From NCBI RefSeq assembly GCF_000179915.2, contig NC_014963.1:4402001-4466000 (forward strand): a DNA stretch of 64,000 nucleotides, written 5' to 3'. Below, piece after piece: positions 1 through 8,651 of this stretch (the first letter of the stretch is position 1; every line of letters begins with the position of its first letter). The position numbers and the translations under genes were made by a program. This stretch comes from Terriglobus saanensis SP1PR4 (GTDB lineage Bacteria; Acidobacteriota; Terriglobia; Terriglobales; Acidobacteriaceae). The notes beneath the pieces were generated by a model. It ran no database searches, had not been told where the DNA came from, and saw only the letters and a list, made by a program, of their open reading frames with translations.

Positions 1-528
1 GCCTCGAAGATCGCCTTCCGCGTCGACGTCAACACGCTGGAGCACTCCAACGCCGCCGACATCTCGCTGAACGAAATCGCCGAAGTCGAGTTCACCACCA
101 CGCTTCCGCTCTTCTTCGACGCCTATCGCACCAACCGTATCACCGGCGCGTTCATCCTGATCGACCCCATTACCAACGCCACCGTAGGCGCGGGCATGAT
201 CGATCGCGCACTCGAAGAGAACACAGAAGACACCGCCACCACGCATCTCTTTGCGTATCTTCCCGGAGAACCGTCGCTCGCCTTCCACGTCACGCATGAA
301 CTGGCGAACGCGGGCCACAACGCCATCCTGCTGGACGACGCACACATCACACATCTCCCGTCGGCCATCCGCGCCGCGAATCTCGCGGGAGCCATCGCCG
401 TCAGCAGCAAGGCGCTCTCTGCGGAAGATCTCGCCAGCCTGCGTACATGGGCCACCATTCCCACGCTCGACACGGCCAAGTCCGCATCGCACCTCGCCGC
501 AAGACTCTTCGAAGAGGAGAAGGCATGA
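1..528 (+). CDS. cysN: Sulfate adenylyltransferase large subunit (CysN), C-terminal part with degenerate kinase-like tail
   Basis: The 5' end lies outside the window; 175 codons are visible. The first 65 or so residues match the C-terminal beta-barrel end of CysN, the GTPase subunit of ATP sulfurylase (NTLEHSNAADISLNEIAEVE, then YRTNRITGAFILIDP). CysN with CysD activates sulfate to adenylyl sulfate (APS). The following 100 residues look like an APS kinase (CysC) fold, but where a kinase has the GxxGxGKST phosphate loop this protein has FAYLPGEPSLAFHV, without the lysine or the serine/threonine, and the domain is about half the usual length. I infer that the fused kinase is dead. The stop overlaps the cysH start (ATGA), so the two are translationally coupled. 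Confidence 0.85.
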   Translation, partial: ASKIAFRVDVNTLEHSNAADISLNEIAEVEFTTTLPLFFDAYRTNRITGAFILIDPITNATVGAGMIDRALEENTEDTATTHLFAYLPGEPSLAFHVTHELANAGHNAILLDDAHITHLPSAIRAANLAGAIAVSSKALSAEDLASLRTWATIPTLDTAKSASHLAARLFEEEKA

Positions 529-1292
529 ACATGGAAACGTCTGAACTGACCGAACTCCATCTCACCGAACCCGCAGCCTACCAGGAGCTTGACCTCCACG
601 CCGTCATCGACGGTGTGGACCTTGAAGCCCTGCAGCCGGAAGCCCTTCTGCAACACATCCTTTCGACGGCTCCGAACGCGCGTCCCTGCTTCACCTGCTC
701 CTTCCAGACGGAGGACATGGTCGTCCTCGACTTCCTGCGCAAGGCGATCCCGGACATTCCCGTCATCTTCCTCGAAACCGGCTACCACTTCGCGGAGACC
801 TACGCCTATCGCGACCAGATGGCCGCCGCCTGGAACCTGAATATCATCAACGCCACTGCCGCCGAAACGCGCGTGGAGCACGAGGCGAAGCGCGGCCTGC
901 TATACATCGTGCAGCCCACCGACTGCTGCAACCTGCGCAAGGTCGCTCCGCTGATGGCTTCGCTTGAGCCTTATAACCTCTGGTTTACTGGCCTTCGCCG
1001 AGAGCAGTCGCCCACGCGCGCGAATCTGAAGAAGATCGAAGACCACCGCACCCCGAACGGTCATCATCTTCTGAAGACTTCGCTCCTCGCCGACTGGAAC
1101 TGGCAGCAGGTCACGGACTACGCCCACGCCAACGCGGTTCCGGAGCTGCCGCTCTACGCCAAGGGCTATACCTCCATCGGCTGCGAGCCCTGCACCGCTA
1201 TCTCCACCGATCCAACCAACGCCCGCGCGGGCCGCTGGGGCGGAAAAAAGCTGGAGTGCGGCATCCACACCTTCTCCGAAAAATCCGAGTAG
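525..1292 (+). CDS. cysH: Adenylyl-sulfate (APS) reductase, iron-sulfur type CysH
   Basis: 255 residues in the PAPS/APS reductase family, which reduces activated sulfate to sulfite with electrons from thioredoxin. The nucleotide-binding segment SFQTEDMV is at 59-66. Paired cysteines at 134-135 (TDCCNLRK) and a CxxC at 220-223 (IGCEPCT) form the CC...CxxC set that holds a 4Fe-4S cluster; the catalytic cysteine is 245 in KLECGIH. In this family the cluster marks enzymes that use APS rather than PAPS, which agrees with the degenerate APS kinase tail of the gene before it. The ATG at 525 overlaps the cysN stop; an upstream in-frame start at 447 would lie inside cysN and is less likely. Confidence 0.92.
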   Translation: MNMETSELTELHLTEPAAYQELDLHAVIDGVDLEALQPEALLQHILSTAPNARPCFTCSFQTEDMVVLDFLRKAIPDIPVIFLETGYHFAETYAYRDQMAAAWNLNIINATAAETRVEHEAKRGLLYIVQPTDCCNLRKVAPLMASLEPYNLWFTGLRREQSPTRANLKKIEDHRTPNGHHLLKTSLLADWNWQQVTDYAHANAVPELPLYAKGYTSIGCEPCTAISTDPTNARAGRWGGKKLECGIHTFSEKSE

Positions 1293-1299
1293 CTTACCT

Positions 1300-1357
1300 G
1301 TACCCCATTCTTTCGCGCTCTTTGCGAAAGAATGGGGTCGCGCGGAGCGCACAAACC
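1300..1357. repeat. Intergenic palindromic repeat, family A copy 1
   Basis: A perfect 14-bp hairpin (1303-1316 pairs with 1324-1337, loop GCTCTTT) starting GTACCCCATTC and followed by the conserved tail GGTCGCGCGGAGCGCACAAA. The same layout recurs seven more times in the window. It lies 8 bp after the cysH stop and could also act as a 3' hairpin of that mRNA. Confidence 0.85.
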
Positions 1358-1536
1358 AGAGCTCAAGGGAGCGCAGATCTTTTCTGTTGTTTTAATTGTA
1401 GCGATTTGGAACAGGTAAATCGGCAGATTGGGATGGACTGTATTGCTCATCTTTTCAACCGTTTGCAAAGAAGATTTGTTTGGAGGGGCTTGACAGGTTT
1501 GGGAGGTTGGCTCTGGCGGTAGCTTGGCAAAGAAAT

Positions 1537-1571
1537 CAGATCCCTACGCTGCGCTACGGGATGACAAAAAG
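1537..1571 (+). repeat. Intergenic repeat, family B copy 1
   Basis: Contains CAGATCCCT, ACGCTGCGCTACGGGATGAC and AAAA. The same unit is present at 35466-35501 in this orientation and at 8554-8592 inverted. Confidence 0.75.
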
Positions 1572-1629
1572 GCACCCCTGGCTTCAGACCCTCTCGAACT
1601 GATCCGCCCGCTTCAACTATCCTTTCTCC

Positions 1630-3045
1630 ATGCGTCACCCTTCCGAGGAACCCCTCAGCGCCGCTCTCCGCCACGCCCAACAATACCTCTCCACTTCCCA
1701 TCCAGTCGCCGCAACGGCCACACTCAGCGAACTCCGCGCAAAGATCCACCTCCCTCTCAATGAAGAGAGCCTCGACCCCACACAGGTCATCGACGATCTC
1801 GTGCGCTCCGTGGAAGGCGGTCTCCACGACTCCGCCGGTCCACGTTTCTTCGGCTGGGTCATCGGTGGGTCACTGCCTGCCGCGCTCGCCGCAGACTGGC
1901 TCACCTCCGTCTGGGACCAGAACGCTGCGCTTTACGCCTGCGCGCCCGCCGCCGCGATTGTAGAAGAGGCCAGTGGAGCGTGGCTTAAACAACTTCTTCG
2001 CCTTCCCTCTTCGGTGTCCTTTGCCCTCGTCACCGGCTGCCAGATGGCGCACGTCACCTGCCTCATGGCCGCGCGACACGCCGTGCTCGCACGCAAGCAG
2101 TGGAACGTTGAACGCGATGGACTCACCGGCGCGCCCTCCATTCGCATCCTTACCAGTTCGGAGAAGCACGGCACCATCGTCCGCGCCGTCCAGATGCTTG
2201 GTCTTGGAGCCAACTCCATCGTCGCGCTTCCCGTAGACGACCACGGCCGGCTTCGCGCAGACGCTTTGGAAGCCGCACTCGCAACTTCGCCGGACCAACC
2301 TACCATCGTCGTTCTGCAGGCGGGCGACCTCAACATCGGCGCCTTCGATGACTTCAGCAGTCTCATTCCCATTGCAAAAAAGTTCGGCGCGTGGGTTCAC
2401 ATCGACGGCGCGTTCGGACTCTGGGCCAATGCCTCTCCAAAACTTCGTCATCTTCTAAACGGAGCCGAAGACGCCGACTCCTGGTCCACGGACGGCCACA
2501 AATGGCTGAACGTTCCGTATGACTGCGGCTACGCCTTCGTTGCCGACCGCGAAGCCCATCGCGCTTCACTCTCCTATGCCGCTTCGTACATCACTTACGA
2601 CGATACGGCGCGCGATCAGGTGAATTGGAATCCCGAGTGGTCCCGCCGCGGACGCGGCTTTGCCACTTATGCCGCCCTGCGCCAACTTGGCGTCAACGGC
2701 GTGGCCGATCTTATTGACCGCACCTGCGATCACACACGTACCCTCGTCCTTGGTATGGGATCTCTTCCCGGCGCGGAAGTACTCGGGGTGCCGCAGATCA
2801 ACCAGGGTCTCGTTCGCTTTCTCGATCCACACGATCCGGAAGACCCTGCACGCAACGACGCTTTCACCGATCGCATCCTCGCGGATGTACTTGCCGCTGG
2901 CGATGCCTTTTTCACCGGCACCACGTGGCACGGCCAACGGGCGATGCGCGTCAGTGTCTGTAATTGGCAGACCTCCGCGGCGGATGTCGAACTCGTCATC
3001 GCCTCTGTCACACGGACGTTACACGCCGCCAGACTCACACCCTAG
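1630..3045 (+). CDS. PLP-dependent amino acid decarboxylase family protein (group II)
   Basis: 471 residues of the glutamate/aromatic amino acid decarboxylase family, fold type I. The cofactor site shows HIDGAFG (257-263), whose aspartate contacts the pyridine nitrogen, and STDGHKWLN with the Schiff-base lysine at 291. The N-terminal part has the family's GPRFFGWVIGG segment (70-80). Length is normal. The substrate cannot be read from the sequence; relatives act on aromatic amino acids, glutamate or related compounds. It stands alone on the plus strand, with repeats upstream and xdhC 45 bp downstream, so co-transcription with xdhC is possible. Confidence 0.85.
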   Translation: MRHPSEEPLSAALRHAQQYLSTSHPVAATATLSELRAKIHLPLNEESLDPTQVIDDLVRSVEGGLHDSAGPRFFGWVIGGSLPAALAADWLTSVWDQNAALYACAPAAAIVEEASGAWLKQLLRLPSSVSFALVTGCQMAHVTCLMAARHAVLARKQWNVERDGLTGAPSIRILTSSEKHGTIVRAVQMLGLGANSIVALPVDDHGRLRADALEAALATSPDQPTIVVLQAGDLNIGAFDDFSSLIPIAKKFGAWVHIDGAFGLWANASPKLRHLLNGAEDADSWSTDGHKWLNVPYDCGYAFVADREAHRASLSYAASYITYDDTARDQVNWNPEWSRRGRGFATYAALRQLGVNGVADLIDRTCDHTRTLVLGMGSLPGAEVLGVPQINQGLVRFLDPHDPEDPARNDAFTDRILADVLAAGDAFFTGTTWHGQRAMRVSVCNWQTSAADVELVIASVTRTLHAARLTP

Positions 3046-3090
3046 AGAAGCCGCAGTAAACTGAGGCATGCACCTTCAGGACACAGGCCG

Positions 3091-4167
3091 ATGAGTCTCC
3101 GCGAACGCCGGGAAATCCTCACCCTTGCCAGCGCAAACCAAGGCGCGCTCATCACGCTCGTCCGCACTTCGGGCTCGACTTACCGTCGCCCCGGCGCACG
3201 ACTTTTCACCACGCCCGAAGGCACCTTCGCGGGCACGATCTCCGGTGGATGCCTGGAAGACGAGCTCCTTCGCAAAGCCTCGTGGAAGACAAAAGATGGT
3301 GCCGTTCTGGAGCACTACTCAACGGCCTTCGACGACACGGCAGAGATTCCCTACGGCCTCGGCTGCGGCGGCGAAGTGGACCTTCTGCTGGAACCGGCGA
3401 ACACACCCGAGGCAGAGGCGCTGCTTGAAGCGCTTCGATCTTCTCTGGAAGACGAGCTCCAGCAGATCGCGACCCAGCTTCCCCAGAATAATCGCCCCTT
3501 CGCGCGCATTATCCTGAATGCAAATAAAGACGTCACCTTCGCCAGCGACCGTCTCGAAACCGAAGAGATCGTCGCCATGCGTACGCATCTTCTTACCGAA
3601 ACGCCGAACAAAGATCTCTTCCTCGAAAGCCTGGAGCCACCACAGCGTGTCATCCTCTTCGGCGCTGGAGAAGACGCCAAACCCATCGTCCGCCTGGCAC
3701 ACGAGATGGGTTGGAACACCGTTGTCGTCGACCGTCGCATGCAGTACGCGCGCGCGGAGCGCTTTCCGCAGGCCCATACCGTGACAGGCCAGGTCGAAGT
3801 GCAACCGGCGGACTGTGTCGTTCTGATGACGCACTCCTACGAAGAAGATCGCCGTCTTCTTACCCAGTTGCTTACAGTGAAACCCAGGTACCTTGGTCTT
3901 CTTGGCGCAAGACATCGGTCCAGCCTGCTGCTTTGGGAAGCAGCCAACGCCGCGAACCTCACCCTCGCGGAAGCCTGTGCCCGTACCAGCGCCCCCACGG
4001 GTCTGGACCTTGGCGGAGATGGTCCTGAAGCCATCGCGCTTTCGATCCTGGCGGAGATTCAGTCCGTGGTCCATTCCCGCGACCGGCGACCGCGCATTCT
4101 CACGGAAGCGGACATCCTCGACCATCTTGCGGAAGCACCGCTGCGGAGCAAGTGTCCGACGCCATGA
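3091..4167 (+). CDS. XdhC/CoxI family protein, molybdenum hydroxylase maturation factor
   Basis: 358 residues. The N-terminal XdhC/CoxI domain (about 10-75) carries TSGSTYRRPGARL and GTISGGCLEDE; the C-terminal XdhC Rossmann domain begins near 188 with RVILFGAGEDAKPIVRLA and includes GLLGARHR. Known members bind molybdopterin cofactor, protect it, assist its sulfuration and hand it to xanthine dehydrogenase-type enzymes. No molybdenum hydroxylase subunit is in this window, so the partner must be elsewhere. The stop overlaps the start of the next gene (ATGA), a common arrangement for xdhC with a cofactor nucleotidyltransferase. Confidence 0.88.
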   Translation: MSLRERREILTLASANQGALITLVRTSGSTYRRPGARLFTTPEGTFAGTISGGCLEDELLRKASWKTKDGAVLEHYSTAFDDTAEIPYGLGCGGEVDLLLEPANTPEAEALLEALRSSLEDELQQIATQLPQNNRPFARIILNANKDVTFASDRLETEEIVAMRTHLLTETPNKDLFLESLEPPQRVILFGAGEDAKPIVRLAHEMGWNTVVVDRRMQYARAERFPQAHTVTGQVEVQPADCVVLMTHSYEEDRRLLTQLLTVKPRYLGLLGARHRSSLLLWEAANAANLTLAEACARTSAPTGLDLGGDGPEAIALSILAEIQSVVHSRDRRPRILTEADILDHLAEAPLRSKCPTP

Positions 4168-4730
4168 GTAACATCGCCGCCATCATCCTTGCAGCAGGAT
4201 CCTCCTCACGCCTCGGCGAGCCCAAGCAACTCGTGGAATACTTCGGCGAACGCCTTCTCGACCGTGCCCTCCGCATCACACAACAGGCCAACGTTCAGAA
4301 GATCTATATCGTCCTCGGCGCGAACGCGGATCTCATCCAGGCAACCTGCAATCTCTCCGGTGCCATCGTCCTTTTGAACGAAGACTGGGCTACCGGCATG
4401 GCCAGCTCTATCCGTACCGGCATCGCGGCCTTGCCTGTCACGACGCAGCAGGCCCTCATCCTCACCTGCGATCAACCTGCCGCAAACGCCGATCATCTCG
4501 TTGCCCTGCTCACCATCGCCAGCAATCACAACACCAGTTCCGCTTCGACCTATGCAGGCAAGATCGGCACCCCCGCTGTCTTTGCCGAACGCGTCTTTCC
4601 CGCTCTGCTTCAGCTCGAAGGCGACGTCGGGGCCCGCACACTGCTGCAGGCCGAAGATATCGTCACCCTTCCGTTGCCCGACGGAGAGTTCGATATCGAC
4701 ACACCGGAAGATCTCGCCGCAATCAACTAA
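4164..4730 (+). CDS. MocA/MobA-like molybdenum cofactor nucleotidyltransferase
   Basis: 188 residues with the NTP-transferase signature LAAGSSSRLGEPKQL at 8-22, then LTCDQP as the metal-binding region and a C-terminal FDIDTPEDL. MocA attaches CMP to molybdopterin for enzymes of the xanthine dehydrogenase family; related proteins use GTP. Coupling to xdhC by an ATGA overlap supports a role in cofactor maturation for a molybdenum hydroxylase. A GTG at 4152 would add four residues, but the overlapping ATG is the better start. CMP versus GMP specificity cannot be decided from sequence alone. Confidence 0.85.
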   Translation: MSNIAAIILAAGSSSRLGEPKQLVEYFGERLLDRALRITQQANVQKIYIVLGANADLIQATCNLSGAIVLLNEDWATGMASSIRTGIAALPVTTQQALILTCDQPAANADHLVALLTIASNHNTSSASTYAGKIGTPAVFAERVFPALLQLEGDVGARTLLQAEDIVTLPLPDGEFDIDTPEDLAAIN

Positions 4731-6160
4731 CCAGCGGCGATGAGTTCCGCCGCTGCAACCTCTGCACTCTTCCGCGCCCACGCCGTCGCGGAGGCCCATC
4801 CAAGAAACAGCACAACTGCTCCGCATCCCGTCATGATCCACCAGATCGGATGTGTCGCCAGCGTGAAGCTGGATCCCCTGGTACGGCTCGCGTTCACTAC
4901 CGTTCCCGCAATGGCCACACCCAAGGCTGCGCCTACCTGCCGCCCGGTGGAAGCAATCGCCGCCGCCACGCCCGCCTGCGCTAACGGCATTCCTTCCACC
5001 GCATTGTTGGTGATCGCCGAGTTGACCATCCCCAACCCCATTCCGAACAAAGCATAGGCCGTCAGCAACGAAATCAGCGGTGTACCAGGGTTGAGTTGCG
5101 TCATCAACAACGCACTCAGAAAAAAACCTGTACCCGCTGCGTAGAGCGAGGGCCGCCCCCCATACCGCCCCACCAGTCGCCCGCTCCACGGAGAAGACAC
5201 CATCATCGCGAGCGCAAGCGGTAGTGTGCACAGGCCCGTATGGAACGCCGAGAACCCACGCACCTGCTGCAAATAAAGCGCATTGAGAAACAGGAAGGCC
5301 CCGAACGAGGAGAACGCACAGACACCAAGGATCGTCGCACTGCTGAACGGCACGCTGCGAAAGAACCGCAGATTCACCAGCGGTTCTTTGTGCCTCGACT
5401 CATAGAGCAGAAAACCGACAAACGCCGCTGCGGCCACAGCAAACAGCCCACGTATGAGAGGGGAGCCCCAACCTGCACGCGGCCCTTCGATGACCGCGTA
5501 CGTCAACGTTGTCAGTCCCAGGAAGACCAGCCCCTGCCCCACTGGATCGAACGCACGCGCTCGCGCCGCCTTCGACTCCGGCACATAGATCGCCGCCAGA
5601 ATAACGGCTGCAATTCCAATCGGCAGGTTAATCCAGAAGATCGAGCGCCAGCCCACGGCCTGCGTCAAAGCGCCACCCAGCAGAGGTCCCAGCGCAAACG
5701 CCATTCCTCCTACCGCCCCCCACACGCCCACCGCATGCCCCCGCGCCTTGGGTTCCGTAAAGACATTCGCAATGATCGAAAGCGCGACCGGATTGAGCAT
5801 GGAAGCGCCCAAACCCTGCAGGGCACGATAGGCCACCAATTGATGGATCGTATGCGCCAGGCTGCAAAGCAGCGACCCCGCCAGAAACAGGCTCAGCCCA
5901 ATCTGAAAGACGCGTCTGCGCCCGAATCGATCGGACATCGAACCCGAGAGCATGAGCAGACTCGCGACCACCAGCGTGTACGCGTCGAGAATCCATTGCA
6001 GTCCCGAAAGGCTCGCATGCAGGTCATGCTGAATCGATGGCAACGCCACATTGACGATCGTCACATCCATGCCTACGAGCAGCAGGCTCATGCAACAGAT
6101 CCCCAGCACGAGATTCTGTCGCACAGGGACCGTGGTTTTCGAATCAAGGGCAAGGGCCAT
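4727..6160 (-). CDS. MFS multidrug exporter, DHA2 (14-helix) type
   Basis: 477 residues, strongly hydrophobic, with the DHA2 marks: MDVTIVNVALPSI in helix 1, the loop 2-3 motif SDRFGRRRVFQ, and motif C in helix 5 (LGPLLGGAL). This family exports drugs and dyes by proton antiport at the inner membrane. It is divergent from the TetR gene at 6216 with only 55 bp between them, and a palindrome in that gap probably binds the TetR protein. The 3' end overlaps the mocA-like gene tail by 4 bp on the opposite strand. The substrate is unknown. Confidence 0.88.
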   Translation of the reverse strand: MALALDSKTTVPVRQNLVLGICCMSLLLVGMDVTIVNVALPSIQHDLHASLSGLQWILDAYTLVVASLLMLSGSMSDRFGRRRVFQIGLSLFLAGSLLCSLAHTIHQLVAYRALQGLGASMLNPVALSIIANVFTEPKARGHAVGVWGAVGGMAFALGPLLGGALTQAVGWRSIFWINLPIGIAAVILAAIYVPESKAARARAFDPVGQGLVFLGLTTLTYAVIEGPRAGWGSPLIRGLFAVAAAAFVGFLLYESRHKEPLVNLRFFRSVPFSSATILGVCAFSSFGAFLFLNALYLQQVRGFSAFHTGLCTLPLALAMMVSSPWSGRLVGRYGGRPSLYAAGTGFFLSALLMTQLNPGTPLISLLTAYALFGMGLGMVNSAITNNAVEGMPLAQAGVAAAIASTGRQVGAALGVAIAGTVVNASRTRGSSFTLATHPIWWIMTGCGAVVLFLGWASATAWARKSAEVAAAELIAAG

Positions 6161-6175
6161 TGGATGTCTCCTCCA

Positions 6176-6199
6176 GAAGTCGAGGATTCCCTCGACTTC
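6176..6199. promoter_or_regulatory. Putative TetR operator between exporter and regulator
   Basis: A perfect 10-bp inverted repeat, GAAGTCGAGG (6176-6185) and CCTCGACTTC (6190-6199), with a 4-bp spacer. A third identical half-site CCTCGACTTC lies at 6226-6235, inside the first codons of the TetR gene. Position and symmetry fit an operator controlling both divergent genes. The binding itself is inferred. Confidence 0.7.
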
Positions 6200-6215
6200 C
6201 CATTCCTTCTAATAT

Positions 6216-6827
6216 ATGAGGGTGCCCTCGACTTCTGCAAATCCAAGACGGCGTCCGCAGCAGAATCGCGCCGAGGTGCGTCGCGCCAGCTTTTTGCAGG
6301 CCGCCGAGCAACTCTTCGGCACCCTCGGCTACGAATCCGTCACGATGACCGCCATCGCCGAGCAGGCGCAGGCCTCCATCGGCACCCTCTACGACTACTT
6401 CCCGGATAAACCTGCGCTCGCCCTCGTCCTCATCACGCAGTACATGCATGAGGCAGAGGCGCACTGGGCAAAGTTCCTGCAGCAACCACCCGCCCGCGGC
6501 AAGGCTTCGATTGCCGACGTCTTCATCGAAGGCATCCTTGAGTTTGCACGTAACCGCCCCGCCTATCTCCCGCTCTTCGGCGCGCCGCTCGGCTTTACCC
6601 GCACCAAAGCCGACCGCGAACCTCTACGCAGAACCATCGCCGCCGCACTGCAGAACCTCAAGCCAGGCCTGCCAGCGGACCACGCTTTTCTCAACGCCCA
6701 GGTCATCGTCGAAATCATCAAAGGCATGCTTGGCGTCTATCGGCAGGCCACACCCAAAGACAGGGAAGCGGTCGTCACCGAGTTCAAGAAGGTCATGCGC
6801 CTCTATCTCACCGACACCCTCGGCTAG
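6216..6827 (+). CDS. TetR/AcrR family transcriptional regulator
   Basis: 203 residues. The N-terminal helix-turn-helix spans about 18-66 (FLQAAEQLFGTLGYESVTM, then GTLYDYFPDKPAL, the family's recognition-helix end). The rest is a helical ligand-binding domain with no recognisable specificity. It is divergent from the DHA2 exporter and most likely represses it and itself until an exported compound binds. There is no clear ribosome binding site before the ATG at 6216, and a third operator half-site overlaps the first codons, so the transcript may be leaderless. Confidence 0.88.
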   Translation: MRVPSTSANPRRRPQQNRAEVRRASFLQAAEQLFGTLGYESVTMTAIAEQAQASIGTLYDYFPDKPALALVLITQYMHEAEAHWAKFLQQPPARGKASIADVFIEGILEFARNRPAYLPLFGAPLGFTRTKADREPLRRTIAAALQNLKPGLPADHAFLNAQVIVEIIKGMLGVYRQATPKDREAVVTEFKKVMRLYLTDTLG

Positions 6828-6996
6828 AAGCAGTTCGGCACTTCGCTCGGACTTTCACATCATCAAAAGTGTTGAACTGGATTTTCGTCGGCTCATGCTC
6901 CGGAAACAACTCTGCATGGGAGCGGGTGAAGCGAGCATCTGCGTCCACTTCCTGTGCGTCGGAAGAGATACCATTGCCGACACCGGGAGTTACAAG

Positions 6997-8547
6997 TTGT
7001 CCACGAAACAAGTCATTATCATCGGAGCGGGCCCTGGCGGTCTCGCGTCCGCTATGCTTCTCGCCTCTGCCGGAATCGACGTCACTATCGTAGAAAAACG
7101 CGACCACACGGGTGGCCGCACCTCCACGTTCAAGCAGGACGGCTTTTCCTTCGATTACGGCCCGACCTTCTTCCTCTATCCGCGCGTTCTGGAAGAGATC
7201 TACTCTGTAGCAGGCCGCAACCTGCGTGAAGAAGTGCCCATGCAGCAGCTCGATCCGCAATATCGGCTTCTCTTCGGGAACAAGAGCGGTGGTCCTCCCA
7301 GTGAACTACTCGCCACCGGTGATCAAGTGCGGATGGAAGCAGCCATCGCCGCCTTTTCTCCCGAGGATGCCAAAAACTTCCAGCGCTTTATGAGCGACAA
7401 CCGCTCCAAGCTGGAGCGATTCCTTCCCTTTCTCGAATCGCCTTTCATGAACTGGCGCGATCTGGCGAAGCCCGAGATGCTTAAGCTTCTTCCGACGCTC
7501 GCCCCTTGGCGCTCGCTCGACGATGAGCTGAAGAAATACTTCAGCGATGAACGCATCCGCCTCGGCTTTTCCTTCCAGTCGAAGTACCTCGGTATGTCGC
7601 CCTTCCGCTGTCCCGGACTCTTCAGCATCCTCTCGTTCCTGGAATACGAGTACGGCGTCTTCCATCCCATCGGCGGCTGCGGAGCCATCACTCGCTCAAT
7701 GACCCGCATCGCGAGAGAGATGGGCGTCCGCATCCTGCTGGCAGAAGAAGTCACCGGTATCACCTTCGAAGGACGCAAGGCCACAGGCGTCCTTACACCC
7801 AATCACGTGCTTACCGCCGACGCCGTCATCATGAACGCAGAATTCGCCGTCGCCGCGAAGCAGATGATCCCCGCGCACCTGCGCAAACGTTGGAGCGACC
7901 GCACCATCGACAAGAAGGACCACTCCTGTTCCACCTTTATGATGTATCTCGGCGTGGAAGGCATTGCGGAGAACGTTGCCCACCATACGATCTATCTCGC
8001 GGCGGACTACAAGCAAAACCTCCGCGACATCGAGCAGAACCACACCCTTTCTGCAGATCCTTCCATGTACGTGCAGAATGCCAGCGTCACCGACAGCACA
8101 CTTGCACCCGAGGGCCACAGCACGCTCTACATCCTCGCGCCCGTGACCCACGGTTGCGACGGCGTGGACTGGAAACGCGATACTCCTGTCTTCCGCGAAC
8201 AAGTCCTGGATCAGCTCCCTGCTCTCGGCCTGCGCAACGTGCGTGCGCGCATTCGCAGCGAACGTATCATGACGCCCGCAGGCTGGCAGAGCGAGTTCTC
8301 ACTGCACAAAGGCGCGACCTTCAGCATGGCCCACAGCCTGCGCCAGATGCTCCACCTGCGTCCCAACAACCGCTTCGAAGAGACCGAGCGTCTCTATCTC
8401 GCTGGCGGCGGAACCCACCCCGGCAGCGGTCTTCCCGTCATCTTCGAATCCGCCCGCATCGCCACAAAGCTTCTTCTCGATGACCTCGGCGTCTCCGCAA
8501 AACACGCTACGTTGGACGCATCCAAACCACAGATTGCAACCGCATAG
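6997..8547 (+). CDS. Carotenoid/phytoene desaturase-like FAD oxidoreductase, copy 1
   Basis: 516 residues. A TTG start at 6997 is chosen because GGGAG sits 7 nt upstream and it places the dinucleotide fold (GAGPGG at 10-15) at the N terminus; the frame stays open far upstream but overlaps the TetR gene. The Rossmann fold is followed by GGRTSTFKQDGFSFDYGPT and ends with LYLAGGGTHPGSGLPV, the FAD C-terminal motif of CrtI/CrtN enzymes. Such enzymes dehydrogenate phytoene or diapophytoene, or oxidise carotenoid end methyls. The next gene is a paralogue. No phytoene synthase is seen in the window, so C30 or C40 specificity is open. Confidence 0.82.
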   Translation: MSTKQVIIIGAGPGGLASAMLLASAGIDVTIVEKRDHTGGRTSTFKQDGFSFDYGPTFFLYPRVLEEIYSVAGRNLREEVPMQQLDPQYRLLFGNKSGGPPSELLATGDQVRMEAAIAAFSPEDAKNFQRFMSDNRSKLERFLPFLESPFMNWRDLAKPEMLKLLPTLAPWRSLDDELKKYFSDERIRLGFSFQSKYLGMSPFRCPGLFSILSFLEYEYGVFHPIGGCGAITRSMTRIAREMGVRILLAEEVTGITFEGRKATGVLTPNHVLTADAVIMNAEFAVAAKQMIPAHLRKRWSDRTIDKKDHSCSTFMMYLGVEGIAENVAHHTIYLAADYKQNLRDIEQNHTLSADPSMYVQNASVTDSTLAPEGHSTLYILAPVTHGCDGVDWKRDTPVFREQVLDQLPALGLRNVRARIRSERIMTPAGWQSEFSLHKGATFSMAHSLRQMLHLRPNNRFEETERLYLAGGGTHPGSGLPVIFESARIATKLLLDDLGVSAKHATLDASKPQIATA

Positions 8548-8553
8548 CCGATA

Positions 8554-8592
8554 TTTTGTCATCCCGTAGCGAAGCGAAGGGATCTGCTTTTC
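8554..8592 (-). repeat. Intergenic repeat, family B copy 2 (inverted), with two short hairpins
   Basis: TTTTGTCATCCCGTAGCGAA and GCGAAGGGATCTGCTTTT form the reverse complement of copies 1 and 3. It is followed by two tiny hairpins, AGAACGC-AAA-GCGTTCT (8595-8611) and TCGCGC-AAA-GCGCGA (8614-8628). The whole block fills the gap between the two desaturase genes. Confidence 0.75.
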
Positions 8593-8651
8593 CAAGAACG
8601 CAAAGCGTTCTCCATCGCGCAAAGCGCGACCAGCATCATCCAAGAGGAAGC

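Larger units (their letters stand above)
1293..1629. other. Intergenic region with two repeat elements
   Basis: This 337-bp gap holds family A copy 1 and family B copy 1. Between them, 1378-1536 is AT-richer and has no convincing reading frame. No clear promoter for the decarboxylase was identified. Confidence 0.6.

Noticed and set aside
5240-6409. 389-codon plus-strand frame
   Set aside because: It is antisense to the MFS exporter and the TetR 5' region; its product is Arg/Gln/His-rich without any family pattern, a typical GC-rich shadow.
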